The position numbers were made by a program, and so were the translations under genes. Positions 31,523-41,800 of a DNA stretch of 64,000 bases are shown here, in pieces. The stretch covers positions 744,001 through 808,000 of the forward strand of contig JARGSG010000001.1 in NCBI GenBank assembly GCA_030374805.1, given 5' to 3'. Every line of letters begins with the position of its first letter. Within the stretch, counting starts at the first letter, position 1. Below the pieces are notes generated by a model. The model saw only the letters and a list, made by a program, of their open reading frames with translations, did not search any database and was not told the DNA's origin. This DNA is from Gracilaria gracilis. Taxonomy: Eukaryota > Rhodophyta > Florideophyceae > Gracilariales > Gracilariaceae.

Positions 31523-32770
31523 ATGAAACCGCCGAAGAAACCAAGGAAAGAACCCGCGAACCTTGGAGCTTCAAGATCTTCATTAAGGATAAAGAAGGGT
31601 CGAAGGCAATCAGCGAATACGTGCGTTGTGAACCAGAATCATCAGCTGCGGGGAGCTAAGAGCGACAAGGGCGAGCCGCAATACGTATTGCTCAGAGGAA
31701 CGATTCCAGATGTAGTGCGTTGGGCTCGACAGCGGATGGATGAGGAAAGTGCAGATATTGCTTCTAATAGCGACGAGAAGGAGGGTAGGCAGGCAGCTAC
31801 CCTTAACCCGCGAACTTTTGCTCAAACGATCACACTGAATCACAGAGTTGAGATATTGTTAAATGGATTTGCTTCATGGAAAGGGGAAACCAGATTATGG
31901 GAGAACGTCTGTTCATTTGCAGCGAAGCTTCCGGAGGGGGGTAAAGCCAGTAGTATCTTTGATGCGATGTCTCGCTATCCTGCGTCAATTCTAGTCTTTT
32001 ACGGACTGAAAGCGCTGTTTGGGAGATATATCGTAGTCGCGGGTAGAAAGATACCACGTCTTGCTTTGCGTCAAAACGCATATAGCTTCTTTAGTCCCTA
32101 TGGAAATGAAGAAACTTTTGCGAAGAAGTGGTTTGACTCCAGCACCCTCTCAAGAATGCAGGAGACCGTAACCCATATGTGCGCCATATCTGAGTATATC
32201 ATGCGATGCGTTTACATGACAAAGAGTGCGAGCACAGATGAATGCGATTCCGAGACGAAGTTGTTTTCTTTGCTTGAGAAACGCATTCGAGAAGGACAAG
32301 ATCACCTGAACAGGAGAGTTCTGCGTTTCGAGCCCTGGGATGGCCTGAATGAGCTAGCCGTTCAGCACATAGCCCCATGTCTGGAGTCATCGATGAACAT
32401 AGCTCACGAATCTGTTATAGAAGGCGCAAGACTCAGCGTTCGCATATATTGTCAAAAGGAAGGAAGGGGAAAAGAAAGGGAAAGGATAAAACTATGGATG
32501 CTCAAGCGACCTCTACCTGAGATCATGGATTGCTTGATACGAAAGCTTGAAGTGGCTGTCTGCGACGTTTTAGGAAGTAGGGTTGACATCGATGATTTTC
32601 GACTACAGATTGTCAGACATCTTCGACGTATTGTAGCCATATATGAAGAAGTTGGTGATACATGGTTCCGAAACGATGAAGACTACCATTTTCCACGTGA
32701 TCCACCAAAGAGGGTCAAATTCCTCACTTTGTCGACACCGTATACTTTTTGTTTTTCGCGCTCTGTGTAG
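31523..32770 (+). CDS. Unknown nuclear-looking protein
   Basis: The protein has 415 residues. The N terminus is strongly basic (MKPPKKPRKEPANL, then RSSLRIKKGRRQ), suggesting nuclear or nucleolar import. The remainder looks like a globular, mainly helical protein (for example KLPEGGKASSIFDAMSRYPA and LPEIMDCLIRKLEVAVCDVL). I see no catalytic motif, zinc site or membrane segment. The long uninterrupted frame supports coding. I do not recognise the family; additional exons cannot be excluded. Confidence 0.5.
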   Translation: MKPPKKPRKEPANLGASRSSLRIKKGRRQSANTCVVNQNHQLRGAKSDKGEPQYVLLRGTIPDVVRWARQRMDEESADIASNSDEKEGRQAATLNPRTFAQTITLNHRVEILLNGFASWKGETRLWENVCSFAAKLPEGGKASSIFDAMSRYPASILVFYGLKALFGRYIVVAGRKIPRLALRQNAYSFFSPYGNEETFAKKWFDSSTLSRMQETVTHMCAISEYIMRCVYMTKSASTDECDSETKLFSLLEKRIREGQDHLNRRVLRFEPWDGLNELAVQHIAPCLESSMNIAHESVIEGARLSVRIYCQKEGRGKERERIKLWMLKRPLPEIMDCLIRKLEVAVCDVLGSRVDIDDFRLQIVRHLRRIVAIYEEVGDTWFRNDEDYHFPRDPPKRVKFLTLSTPYTFCFSRSV

Positions 32771-33029
32771 AGAACGACATGATGAATGTATATTTGTTCA
32801 CTCTGATGCTGACGATGATGTCAACAGAAGGTAAGAGTCAATTTGTTACCGAACGGAACTAGGTTGTCTGGGGCAGAAAGTTCCTCTGTCTAGATCACGG
32901 GCATTGGTTTCTTCATTGTGTGAAGTGGTCAGGACAAGTGTTCTCGAGAGCACCTCTCTCCTGCGAAACGTAGGAGATATTCTGATCTCGACAAGATCTG
33001 CAGAGACTTGTAAGGCTGTAACGATATGA

Positions 33030-33480
33030 TATGGTCAACCGCCTAGCCAAAAAAGCACTAAACCTCTGCACTGAAGCCAGATTGCGGTACTAGTTCACTT
33101 CGCAGAGGTTAAGAAAATGGTATCGACGATGCGCGTCGTTGCACCAGTGTGGACTTCAGTACCGTCAGGTGTACAGAAACTTCTTCTTAGAGAAGCCGAG
33201 GTGGCTTTGTCACAACTCTCTTTGTTGGACACACGCCATGTCTGCATCGACTTTGCACGCATTTGGCAGGCAAGAAAATGCTATGCAGCTGCGGCCCAGG
33301 AATAGTACATGACACTGATCATTGCCTTCTAAGATGCCCAGTGAGGGACAAATCAAGAAGAACATGTCTATTGCGTCCTAAAGATCGTCAATTTAGATCA
33401 GCGTGAGGTCAACAGCATTCTTTAGTTGTCAAATGTCTTGCCGAGGCGGCTTTAAAGATGGATAATATGGGCAATTCTAT
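33030..33480 (+). mobile_element. Decayed RNase H-retroelement remnant
   Basis: The sequence reads MVNRLAKKALNL (compare VDNMAKEALKI at ~35965), then LLREAEVALSQLSLLDTRH (compare LREAETALAQIYVGHT), then CSCGPGIVHDTDHCLLRCPVR with the zinc-knuckle pattern. The frame is broken several times. It lies upstream of and in the same orientation as the intact family B ORF, but is separate from it. Confidence 0.6.
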
Positions 33481-33859
33481 CGACAGTTTAGTGTTTGCTC
33501 TCTAATTTTTCGCTAAGAGTGATGGGTATAAGGGCGACGAAAAGGGTAGCGAAGACTGCCACGAAGAACAAATGGATCCAACTGATACTGAATGTCGGAA
33601 CGAAAGAACGTGGGAGAGAGAGACGTTTAATAGGAGATGAGGCTGGGCCTCAGGTTACGAAGGCACGACCGGCTTTAATTGTGTTTTGAGAGGTCGACGC
33701 TAGATTATAGCGTGTCGTTGGCCGCCGCGTTACTGGCTATAGGCGCCGGCGGTTGAGTGCTACCGCTGAAAGCTGGAGAATTGTGCGTTCTAGCTGGAGT
33801 ACTAAGTTGTGGTATTCGGTAGCTGGGTTTGAACCCTTCACCAGGCTCACATATGGCGC

Positions 33860-34270
33860 CACCCGTCACCACAGCTCTTTTGCTGACTCTCCTGGCGCCC
33901 CGTATACGTCGAAGCCAACCGGAGCGAACTCAACGTCGTTTTGTTGGCATAGCTCGGCGTACTTGGAACGTTTTCCGGCTTCTGCTTTTGTGGCGGCGCC
34001 CCCCGGCCGCGAAGCGCCTGCTGCTGTATACAGAGCGGTATATGGACGTACTACTGTTACGTCTATACCAAGCCGTTTTGGTTGTAGGCGGATGTCATCG
34101 ACAAGGATGTCCGTCCGTGATTGCTCATGTTCCGGCAGGTGCTCTTGCGAAGGGAATGACCACTCTCGCGACACCGACAGACAGAGGGGGGGGTGCTTCA
34201 GAAACGTATGTAATATGTCCCGGAGCGCGTTATGACGGCGTGTAGCTGCCATGCCTACCGCACAGACCAT
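33860..34270 (-). mobile_element. Retroelement endonuclease-like fragment (PD-(D/E)XK type)
   Basis: A minus-strand frame of 134 codons reads RHNALRDILHTFL, then TDILVDDI, then LGIDVTVVRPYTALYTAA, then AEAGKRSKYAELCQQNDVEFAPVGFDVYGAPG. The order of an Asp-rich strand, D-V-T-V and an E-x-x-K-R-x-K-Y segment followed by VGF(D/E)xxG resembles the C-terminal nuclease-like domain that follows a zinc knuckle in several algal and invertebrate reverse-transcriptase proteins. No reverse transcriptase is left next to it. The plus-strand frames here are shadows. Confidence 0.45.
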
Positions 34271-34989
34271 AGCATGATGTCCAATGTCCGAGCAATGCAG
34301 GAATCAGTGCCGATCGCCAAATCCTCTGGTGTTGTCTAAGCTGTAACACTTTGCATGCACCTGTTGGCAAGAACTTACCTGCCGAGTGCGTTGTTTTTGT
34401 ATAGTAGCGGAGACCACATGAACAGTACTCTATTACATTTTTAGCGTTGTTGGTGAGACGAAACAGTAAACTTCTGGCTCATTTCAAGTACTTGGTTAGT
34501 TCCCTTGTCGCCGTCATGTACTCTAACGAGCCCTAAAGACCAATGCATTTCTTCACATATATATGGGTCGTGTTCATATGCCTTGCCATAGAATCGTGGA
34601 ATTAATCCTCAGTACGACCTTCGAGTTTTCCTTTCGCTCGAAACCCGCAGAAGAACGTATTCAAAGAACATCTCCTTAAACTCGCAATGTTAATGGAATC
34701 AGCCTCTCCACTCACTTTGTAAACATATTTCTTGAACTTCCTTGCAATTTGAGAGGATTCATAGCTTTACCAGTACTGTTGTCCAGGAACAAAGGCTATG
34801 GATCTTTTCCTGATGTATCCACCTCTAGTAAAGATGCAATAATTCTATGAATGACGTAAACTTGGAACCGAAGAAAAGGGATACAAAACGGTGGTAGCGC
34901 TATGCTCGGGAGATCAAGAGCCGATGTTCTTTTTTTCCGAAGCGTTGAAAGCTCCACAAAGCCGTACGTGTACCAACGGATTGTGGATT
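34271..34989. other. Gene-free stretch between retroelement pieces
   Basis: AT-rich, with no supported frame. It is probably degraded element DNA. Confidence 0.3.
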
Positions 34990-36460
34990 TTGACCACCTG
35001 AACACAAGACTATGAATGTAACGAATGCATGTGACCAGTCAGATTCCAATTCCTTTTGTTCACCACAAGACAAGCTTAAGATGTCATTCTTTGACCCGTA
35101 TCTGCTCATCAAATCAATTAGATCATCGTTTAAGAAGGCTGCAGAGTTCTGGCTTGCGGAGGTGGGGCTACTACAACTTCCCCGGGCGCCACTTCCAGAG
35201 GAGGTTGGTTTACTGAACATGGAAGGACTACAATTTCATTACAGCAACTGCTCTAAAGATGACACTGTTGAGGAACAAAGATTTGAAGCTATGAAAGCAA
35301 TCAATTTATTACCACCTGCAGACTGTGAGGTTTGGACCGATGGATCTGTAGGAAAGGCGGAAGGAACAGAGAGTTCCAAACCTCTAAGAGCTACTGTTGA
35401 GTGGGATGAAGGCTGGTACGCAGGTTCCATTCAATATCCTGAGGAGTTTGATCGCTACGGTGAGATTGTCCAGAAATTTCAGAACAAACATGGACGAAGT
35501 CCGGATATAGTTGTTAACTATGATGATCACTTTTCGTTTGCATATGGAGTGCTACCAGGAGGAAGAGAAATATTAGATGAAGACGGAGACCGACTGAACA
35601 TAAAGGAACTTAAGATATCTACTGTGGGTGGTGGCTCATATGCAATATGGTGGCAACCTGGGGCACAACCGGAGACGAAATTGGTACCTGCTGGAGTCGG
35701 AGTATCTTCATTTATGGCGGAAGTGACGGCGCTAAAAGCAGCAATTATGCGTGTGCTTGAAAAGGTACGAAGAGGCTGGAGAGGAATTGTTAGGATTGTT
35801 ACTGATTCCCAAAGCGTTATGGAAAATCTGCAGACTCCAGTTCGACAACAATCGAACGCTGTCCAGCAGCTTTCTAAATTGCTGTCTGAACTGAGTGTTT
35901 TATGTCCTGTTCATATACTTTGGGTGCCAAGTCATTGTGGAATTTTGAAGAACGAGCTAGTAGATAACATGGCGAAAGAAGCATTGAAGATTCCACTATG
36001 TGAACAGATAAGAGTTCCTATAGATCTTTCAGAAGTAAGAAGGAGGGTCTCGACTACGAAGAAATCAGTATCGCTCATTTCGAAGTTACCAGACGAGTTT
36101 GAAAATATTCTTACTCTAAGAGAAGCAGAAACAGCTTTGGCACAGATATATGTGGGACATACACCAAGTTTGCACCCTCTTGGATCTCATTTATTTGGAA
36201 AGAAGATGGTATGTAACTGTAGGCCTGGTGTTCTGAATGATGTGGACCACTACCTTCTCAGATGCCCTAAGAGAAACTTGTCAAGACGCTTGTGTCTACC
36301 TTCAAGTCGTGAACGCCAGGACAAATCCGTTTCTAGTATTGTTAGAAAATGGCCCGTTAGAGTGTTGGCCTTTCTGGTGAGAGAGCGTTTCTTTGAACAG
36401 AAACGTTCTGCACCAAGCCATAATTGAGCTAGTGCACTCATAAACAGAGAGAGAGAAATC
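34990..36460 (+). mobile_element. 5'-truncated non-LTR retroelement, family B
   Basis: This is the span of the intact RNase H ORF plus its 3' block (AAACGTTCTGCACCAAG, then GTGCACTCATAAA and a GA run), shared with the minus-strand copy at 15130-15450. No reverse transcriptase domain lies upstream, so the copy is truncated although its remaining frame is open. Confidence 0.65.
35012..36427 (+). CDS. RNase H protein of retroelement family B with inserted Tudor-like domain
   Basis: The protein has 471 residues. RNase H catalytic acids are all present: Asp110 in VWTDGSVG, Glu237 in MAEVTAL, Asp265 in IVTDSQS and Asp318 in ELVDNMA, after WVPSHCGILKN. A zinc knuckle (CNCRPG...DHYLLRC) and the family ending RKWPVRVLAFLVRE follow. 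Between the first and second catalytic residues lie ~88 additional residues (116-204). They include VEWDEGWYAGSIQY and DIVVNYDDHFS, a pattern like Tudor/Agenet beta barrels, before the normal fold resumes at GGGSYAIWW. RNase H degrades RNA in RNA-DNA hybrids during reverse transcription. The frame is intact despite loss of the upstream RT. Confidence 0.7.
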   Translation: MNVTNACDQSDSNSFCSPQDKLKMSFFDPYLLIKSIRSSFKKAAEFWLAEVGLLQLPRAPLPEEVGLLNMEGLQFHYSNCSKDDTVEEQRFEAMKAINLLPPADCEVWTDGSVGKAEGTESSKPLRATVEWDEGWYAGSIQYPEEFDRYGEIVQKFQNKHGRSPDIVVNYDDHFSFAYGVLPGGREILDEDGDRLNIKELKISTVGGGSYAIWWQPGAQPETKLVPAGVGVSSFMAEVTALKAAIMRVLEKVRRGWRGIVRIVTDSQSVMENLQTPVRQQSNAVQQLSKLLSELSVLCPVHILWVPSHCGILKNELVDNMAKEALKIPLCEQIRVPIDLSEVRRRVSTTKKSVSLISKLPDEFENILTLREAETALAQIYVGHTPSLHPLGSHLFGKKMVCNCRPGVLNDVDHYLLRCPKRNLSRRLCLPSSRERQDKSVSSIVRKWPVRVLAFLVRERFFEQKRSAPSHN

Positions 36461-37288
36461 AATTAGTTGAGAACGCATCGCCCGAAAAGAGCGCCTGATA
36501 AGCTTCTTAAATTAGCGAGTACCCTACCGACAGGAACTTCAGGAAACAGAAAAGGCGAGAGCCGAGAACATGGTTGTAATTTTGAGTGGCTTCAGCAAGG
36601 ATTGAAATCACGCTTGCGTATCTGATTGACATTCTCACAAGGATGAGGACGCAATAACATACAAAACTCGGGAGTAGTCAATGTAGAAAGAGTTGTATGG
36701 CAAATTCTCTTTGTCAGGAACTCACAACTAGAGTGATTATACAGGTACTGCACCCGGGGCTCGCGAAGCGCCGGATTCTCTTCCCTTGTCGATAGACAGC
36801 ATCGCCTGGCTGAGTGTTGTACAGAACTCGTGCAACATCTCGTAGATGGCACAAATGCAACCAACTATCACTAACAACGAGTGATAAGCTATCGTCTGTC
36901 GAATCGCGATTACTACTACACCTGAACTTGGGAACAATGCTTCTCAAAGGAGATGATCTGAATAGACGCATGAAACTCAGATGAAAGCAAAGCCTAATAA
37001 GAGAAAAGTCGACTCGTATCTGAAGTTTACTCTTCTGAAAGGAAACAGGTACGCGCTTCAATTCTTGTGGCGATATGGTATATTCAAGGGCATACCACAT
37101 ATTTTCCCCATTAGCCGTTACTCGCAGGGCCATGCGCCAGCAGCTTCGTTAGCATAGTTACTATACCGCTGAGTACCGCTACTCTCCAACTCTGCAACGC
37201 ACACAAACGCCATGAGATACGCTGAACTTGCAATCGTCCCACAACGAGCATATTGGATCCACGGTGCAATTTGTTGGCGTGCGCAGAA
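36461..37288. other. Gene-free stretch
   Basis: The minus-strand frames (36714-37133 and others) have no motif and overlap one another. No RNA gene signature is seen. Confidence 0.3.
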
Positions 37289-37750
37289 TTAAGAGTGAAC
37301 ATATGTAAGACTGCACTTTCCGCAGTAGACACGATCCTCATGTTGGGCCATAAAGACACCAGCTCCACAGGTATCAGCTGGGCATTCCCTCCTCAATCGC
37401 TCAATCTTCCCATCGCTATCGATCTTGTAGTAGTTGAGCACGGCCAACTTGACAGTCTTATGCTTGTGCTTGATCTTCTTTGGCTTGGTGTAGGTCTTCT
37501 TCTTACGCTTCTTTCCACCACCACGGAGCCTGGCTAGCGCGAAAATGTTGGCGCCATCAAAGATACCGAGCTCCTCAAGCGACTGATCTTCAGATGTAAG
37601 ATCGCGAGTAGCATGAGTAAGGCGCAGGTCATCGATTGGGATCTGTTCCACTTCGGCGGCAGCTGCGAACAGATCGGCCGTAGTCTCGATGGAAGGGAGC
37701 ACCGCCGTCGTGCCGGAGATGGTCTTCAGGAAAACTTGTCTCGGAGCCAT
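37289..37750 (-). CDS. RPS27A: Ribosomal protein eS31 (S27a) fused to a degenerate ubiquitin-like domain
   Basis: The protein has 153 residues from ATG 37750 (MAPRQVF). Residues 79-153 are a normal eS31, with a basic start [20 protein letters not shown] and a zinc ribbon CPADTCG...YCGKC. Residues 1-78 occupy the place of ubiquitin and end in the usual processing site LRGG, but the rest is highly divergent ([13 protein letters not shown], then [10 protein letters not shown]). Only one lysine (Lys9, matching ubiquitin Lys6) is left; the positions of Lys48 and Lys63 are Arg and Asp. In most eukaryotes this part is perfect ubiquitin. The domain probably still acts as a cleavable folding chaperone for eS31, a 40S component. 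It is divergent from the U5 gene. Confidence 0.92.
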   Translation of the reverse strand: MAPRQVFLKTISGTTAVLPSIETTADLFAAAAEVEQIPIDDLRLTHATRDLTSEDQSLEELGIFDGANIFALARLRGGGKKRKKKTYTKPKKIKHKHKTVKLAVLNYYKIDSDGKIERLRRECPADTCGAGVFMAQHEDRVYCGKCSLTYVHS

Positions 37751-38065
37751 GATTGCAGTTACAAGGCTCGACTGCAAGATGAAAGATGTTCAAGGTAGAC
37801 GGCCTCGTGAATGCCGGGCGCAGTCAGTCCTAGACGGTCTATCTCCTTGTACGGGCAATTTGATCGGGAAAGAGTTAACATCATCGCCGGCGACGACAAA
37901 GCACAAAAAGGCTACCGACGTCGTCCATCGTTCTATTTACACATGTACAATTATGCAACGTGGCATACGTTTCATAACGTTTTAGAAAAGTTGCGGTTGC
38001 CAGCATTTCGGCGCAGATCTGCGTCACTCGGATCAGTATAAAAGTCGCCGGCGACAACCGCTCTC
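37751..38065. promoter_or_regulatory. Divergent promoter of the eS31 and U5 snRNA genes
   Basis: The 300-bp space between the two genes contains TATAAAAG at 38037-38044, facing U5 and ~30 bp before its estimated 5' end. No comparable TATA box faces the eS31 gene. Confidence 0.5.
38037..38044 (+). promoter_or_regulatory. TATA box of the U5 snRNA gene
   Basis: TATAAAAG stands ~30 bp before the likely transcript start and ~85 bp before loop I. Confidence 0.65.
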
Positions 38066-38213
38066 ACTCAGTTTTTCTTCCCCCCCCAGGACGCGTTCCC
38101 CTGTCATGAAACTCTCTTTTCGCTTTTTACTAAAGGAGACTGGGCTTGGGAACACCGTGGGAAACCGCGAGCGTTCGCTACACCAATTTTTTCCGTCGCT
38201 CTGCGACTTCCCC
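38066..38213 (+). ncRNA. U5 spliceosomal snRNA
   Basis: The region 38117-38135 reads TTTTCGCTTTTTACTAAAG, almost identical to the invariant loop I of U5 (TTTCGCCTTTTACTAAAG). It is closed by the stem TCTC/GAGA and a lower stem GTTCCC (38095-38100) with GGGAAC (38148-38153). Downstream, ACCAATTTTTTCC at 38182-38194 is the Sm-protein site, as in human U5. It is followed by the 3' hairpin GTCGC-TCT-GCGAC at 38195-38207. A TATA box lies at the right distance upstream. U5 aligns the two exons during splicing. The ends are estimated. A 40-codon ORF inside is a chance frame. Confidence 0.85.
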
Positions 38214-38839
38214 CAAGTACATTTTTAACTCTTATATGGCTTTTTGTGCGTGTATCTTAGGCTCGGTGGTTCTTGTGGAAGGCGTCGTTAACGTCATTCT
38301 CTGTCCTTGACGGGGTTCGTAAAATTCACCAGCAGAAGAATACAGTGGATCAAAGGGTCACGCCTTTTCTAGTAGAACACCGGCTTATCGTCGATGATCG
38401 GCTTTCACGACCTGCAGTATCGGACGGAGGCTGTTTTAATGAAAGGACCTGCGTAGGCTAGACGTTATTGGGGGGCTTTCATCTGAGATATAGACGTAAA
38501 CACTATTAACTAAATAGCAGGGCGAAGTGTGCGGGGTGCGCTGCTATACTGCCACATAATTTTCTTAACCAAGAGCGAAGGATACATAATGCTCAGCTGA
38601 CATTCGCAGGACTAAATAACCAGGCATAGTCTTGCTTTACCTGGATGTGGGAGCTAATAAATGGAGTGATGCCGCATGAGACTCGTCCATCGTGCAGAGA
38701 TATCGCCATCTGCGGGTATGGTAATCGTCCCCGTAGTTCCTAGACATGCCGAAATATATCTCGACCATGGAACGGCTGCAAAGTCAGCTTTCAAAGAAAC
38801 GAATGAGTACGAGCGCAAGCAACATTTCTAGCTACGAAG
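38214..38839. other. Gene-free stretch between U5 and TPP2
   Basis: A short frame at 38273-38461 has no motif. The region probably contains the U5 3' processing signal and the TPP2 3' untranslated region. Confidence 0.3.
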
Positions 38840-41800
38840 TTAGAACGGTGCGAAATGCTTAGGATACCGAACTCTGGCATAATCCCTTTCTCTGTCTGCC
38901 AAGTACGCCCACCCTAGCTGTCGAAACAGAGCCTCTCGGAAAGCAACGACTCTTTGTGCTTCTGTTCTCCTCGATGATCCGTTCCCATAGTAGTTGTCTA
39001 GTACTCGCAATGCAAATCCTGGTTGCCCTCTCCGCACTTCTCGAAAAGAACCCATAAGTGCCAAGTCCTCGCTAGTTGTCGACCCATCACACATTTCGCT
39101 CTTTGACGAGGAACCTGGCATGGAACCTTTCCCATCTAGCGTCACCCATCTCATCAAGTCCTTAAACGCTTGCTCGCACTTATCGTCTATACTCTTATCC
39201 GTATTCTCACTCAAGGAACTATCATAGAACTGCCCGTTTACCCTGGTCCTTTCCTCAGATACGGGAACAACAATAGTCGCAAATGTTGCCAAGTTTGGCA
39301 GCGAAGACAGGCACAATGCTCGAGCCTTGCGGAATAATGCCTCTATCAGCTGAACCTTTTTCGTCTCAAATTGCTTTCTACGACTTACTTCTTCCGAATT
39401 CTCTGTGTCAACCATCATTCCAAAATGAGCAGCAACCGCTGTCGGATTCAGAGTTCTGCAAATTGCATCAGCCATTTGGACAATGCGATCAACAGATTCG
39501 CGGAAACCGTCCGATACACCGTCTTTTCGATGCAATCTCGCTAAATGAACATCATGGCGCTCAAGATTCAAAAGAAGGAATTCAGTGTCTTCCTGATATT
39601 TCTCTTGAAGGGATGCATAAAGAGTGTCAAAGGCATTGAACTTGCACTCTTTCAAAAGTGAACGTAGCCTCTTTAACCTTAGTTTCCGCGTTGCATCTTC
39701 AAACCATTTGTCCGGGTCTTCACTCGATCTGTTTGTTTGACCGTCATTTCCTTCTGCCTGGCCAGACGACTCATCACCATTACGATTTGGATCTTCAGTA
39801 CTTTCTCTCGGTTTGTTCTTCTCTCGGGGAGCTTTGTTTTCTGCTTTTGATGACGTTGTTAAAGGTCCTATGAACATGTATATGGGATAAGAAGGAACGT
39901 AGTTTCCACGTCTAGAGCTGCTGCTTGATGCGGACAAGACCTTGTCAATTGACATTTGACCAACTGCAATATCGCCCACAGCAGTCCATTTAGGAAGCGA
40001 TGACCTCTTTGGGACTGCAAAATAGAATGCCCGACGTTCCCCACACTCCAAGGTTGTTGTCGACTTCGGAGAACGCCGATGATCAAGACCCAAACTAGCA
40101 CCCTGACAACTGTCAAATGCGTCCAAGTTGATGGTACTTGACATTTCATACTGAACCGTTACTCCAAGATCTCGAAGTCGTTCAAGAACATCTACCTTGT
40201 CATGACGAATATAGGCAGTGGCACTGTACTCACCCTTTCCAAGAGACATCTCACGCGGATATATATCCGAGGCATACATGAACTGTTTGTTCCGATCATG
40301 GACCGTTACATAGGGTCCCCCCTCTACCTCAGCCTCGTATACAGCACCATTGAGACCCGGAAATAGAAGACGAACAGTAGAAGACGAGTCATATACATCA
40401 AACTCGTATTGAAGTTCTAGTTGGAACACAATGCCGTTCTCCGGGAAAATGTCTCTCTCGACCAGAGCCCTCAACTTTGAAGACGATGGAGATACAACCC
40501 GTTGTATTTTGCACAAAGTTCCACGCGGGGCATACCCAGATATATATCCAACGCCCCGTACGTGAGTCGTTGGGGCCTCAAGAAAGTTTGCAACTTCCAC
40601 ATGGGGAAAACATGAAGCTCCAGATGAGACGCACAAGGAAGAGGGGTTAGGAAGAAGTCCGCCAAACGCGAGGTCCACGGTTTCAATGATTGAGTCTCCG
40701 GGAGATGACCATAGCTGCGCCAAACATAGTTCCAGCGTACATCCACCCTTCACTTTTACAATGAGCTCTTTCACCACACCAGGTCGCAATGTACAAAACT
40801 GTCGTGATTCTAGTTCCCCACAGTGCCTCCGAGGTCCCAGTTGCACCACGTGAACTTCAAAGCTTCTTGCGTCTGCAGCGCCAGTTATCCTGTTGGATCC
40901 TGGCCTCTTAGTTTGTGAAATACCAGCCGGTTCACTGTTTGTCTTCTTCGGAGTAACATCCATTTTAACGTCATTCATGTCAGATCTTTGCTCCCCTGCG
41001 GATCTACTTCTATGCCTCTTCACCAGAGGAAATCCACTCAATTCATCTGGGTGTGAAGGATGCGATGAAAGCTCTGAGAATTCTACAGCGCTTGCGTCCT
41101 CACTGAGACGGCCTTGAATGCTTGAATGCAAACCTGTTATGTTCGAGTCACTAGGAAGAGAGAGTTTCCCAGTATTGATCCTCAACAACGCGTACGTAGC
41201 CCCAATTGGGGCATCATAAAATCTTCGAATGACAGAACCCGGAGCAAACGAAAGATCCCGCAATGGCTTTATAGTTACGCCGTCCACCAAAGGTTCTGGT
41301 TTGTGAACTGCGATCGGTACTCGGAAAACAGGACCTTCGTTCCCCCTACGCTGTCCCGAATTAAATACCATACCGACGACTTCAGCGTAGTGAGCCCGCC
41401 CTGATGTTAACTTCGTGGGATCTATAGATGCAGAAAACGATCGACCAGCTCCCAGGAGCATCATTGTGGATGGTACCTCAACCCATGACGCGGAGCAGTG
41501 CAAAGATAGGACAACCTCCATATCAGATAAGGCTTTCTTAGACTCAACGCAATCTTCATCTCTTGGGACCAGTTGAATCGACACACTAGCTTTGTGCACC
41601 GAACTGGTTTGAGCTTCACCGCGGAGGTATATTCCTCTCGTGGTGTTAAGGGCACCAAACCCTGGATTACTTGAGCTCCTTCGCGCGGGAGAGCCATCTT
41701 CGATTTTAACCTTAATGCACCAGTCTTGCAAACAAAATGAGGAGTCTCCGCAGTTTTCGTGAGTGCGATAATAGATAACTTTGTCCACCGTCGTCGGACC

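Noticed and set aside
33753..34245. Two long plus-strand frames
   Set aside because: They overlap each other and a minus-strand frame that shows a retroelement-like motif.
38106..38228. 40-codon ORF (MKLSFRFLLKE...)
   Set aside because: It lies inside the U5 snRNA, whose RNA motifs explain the conservation better.
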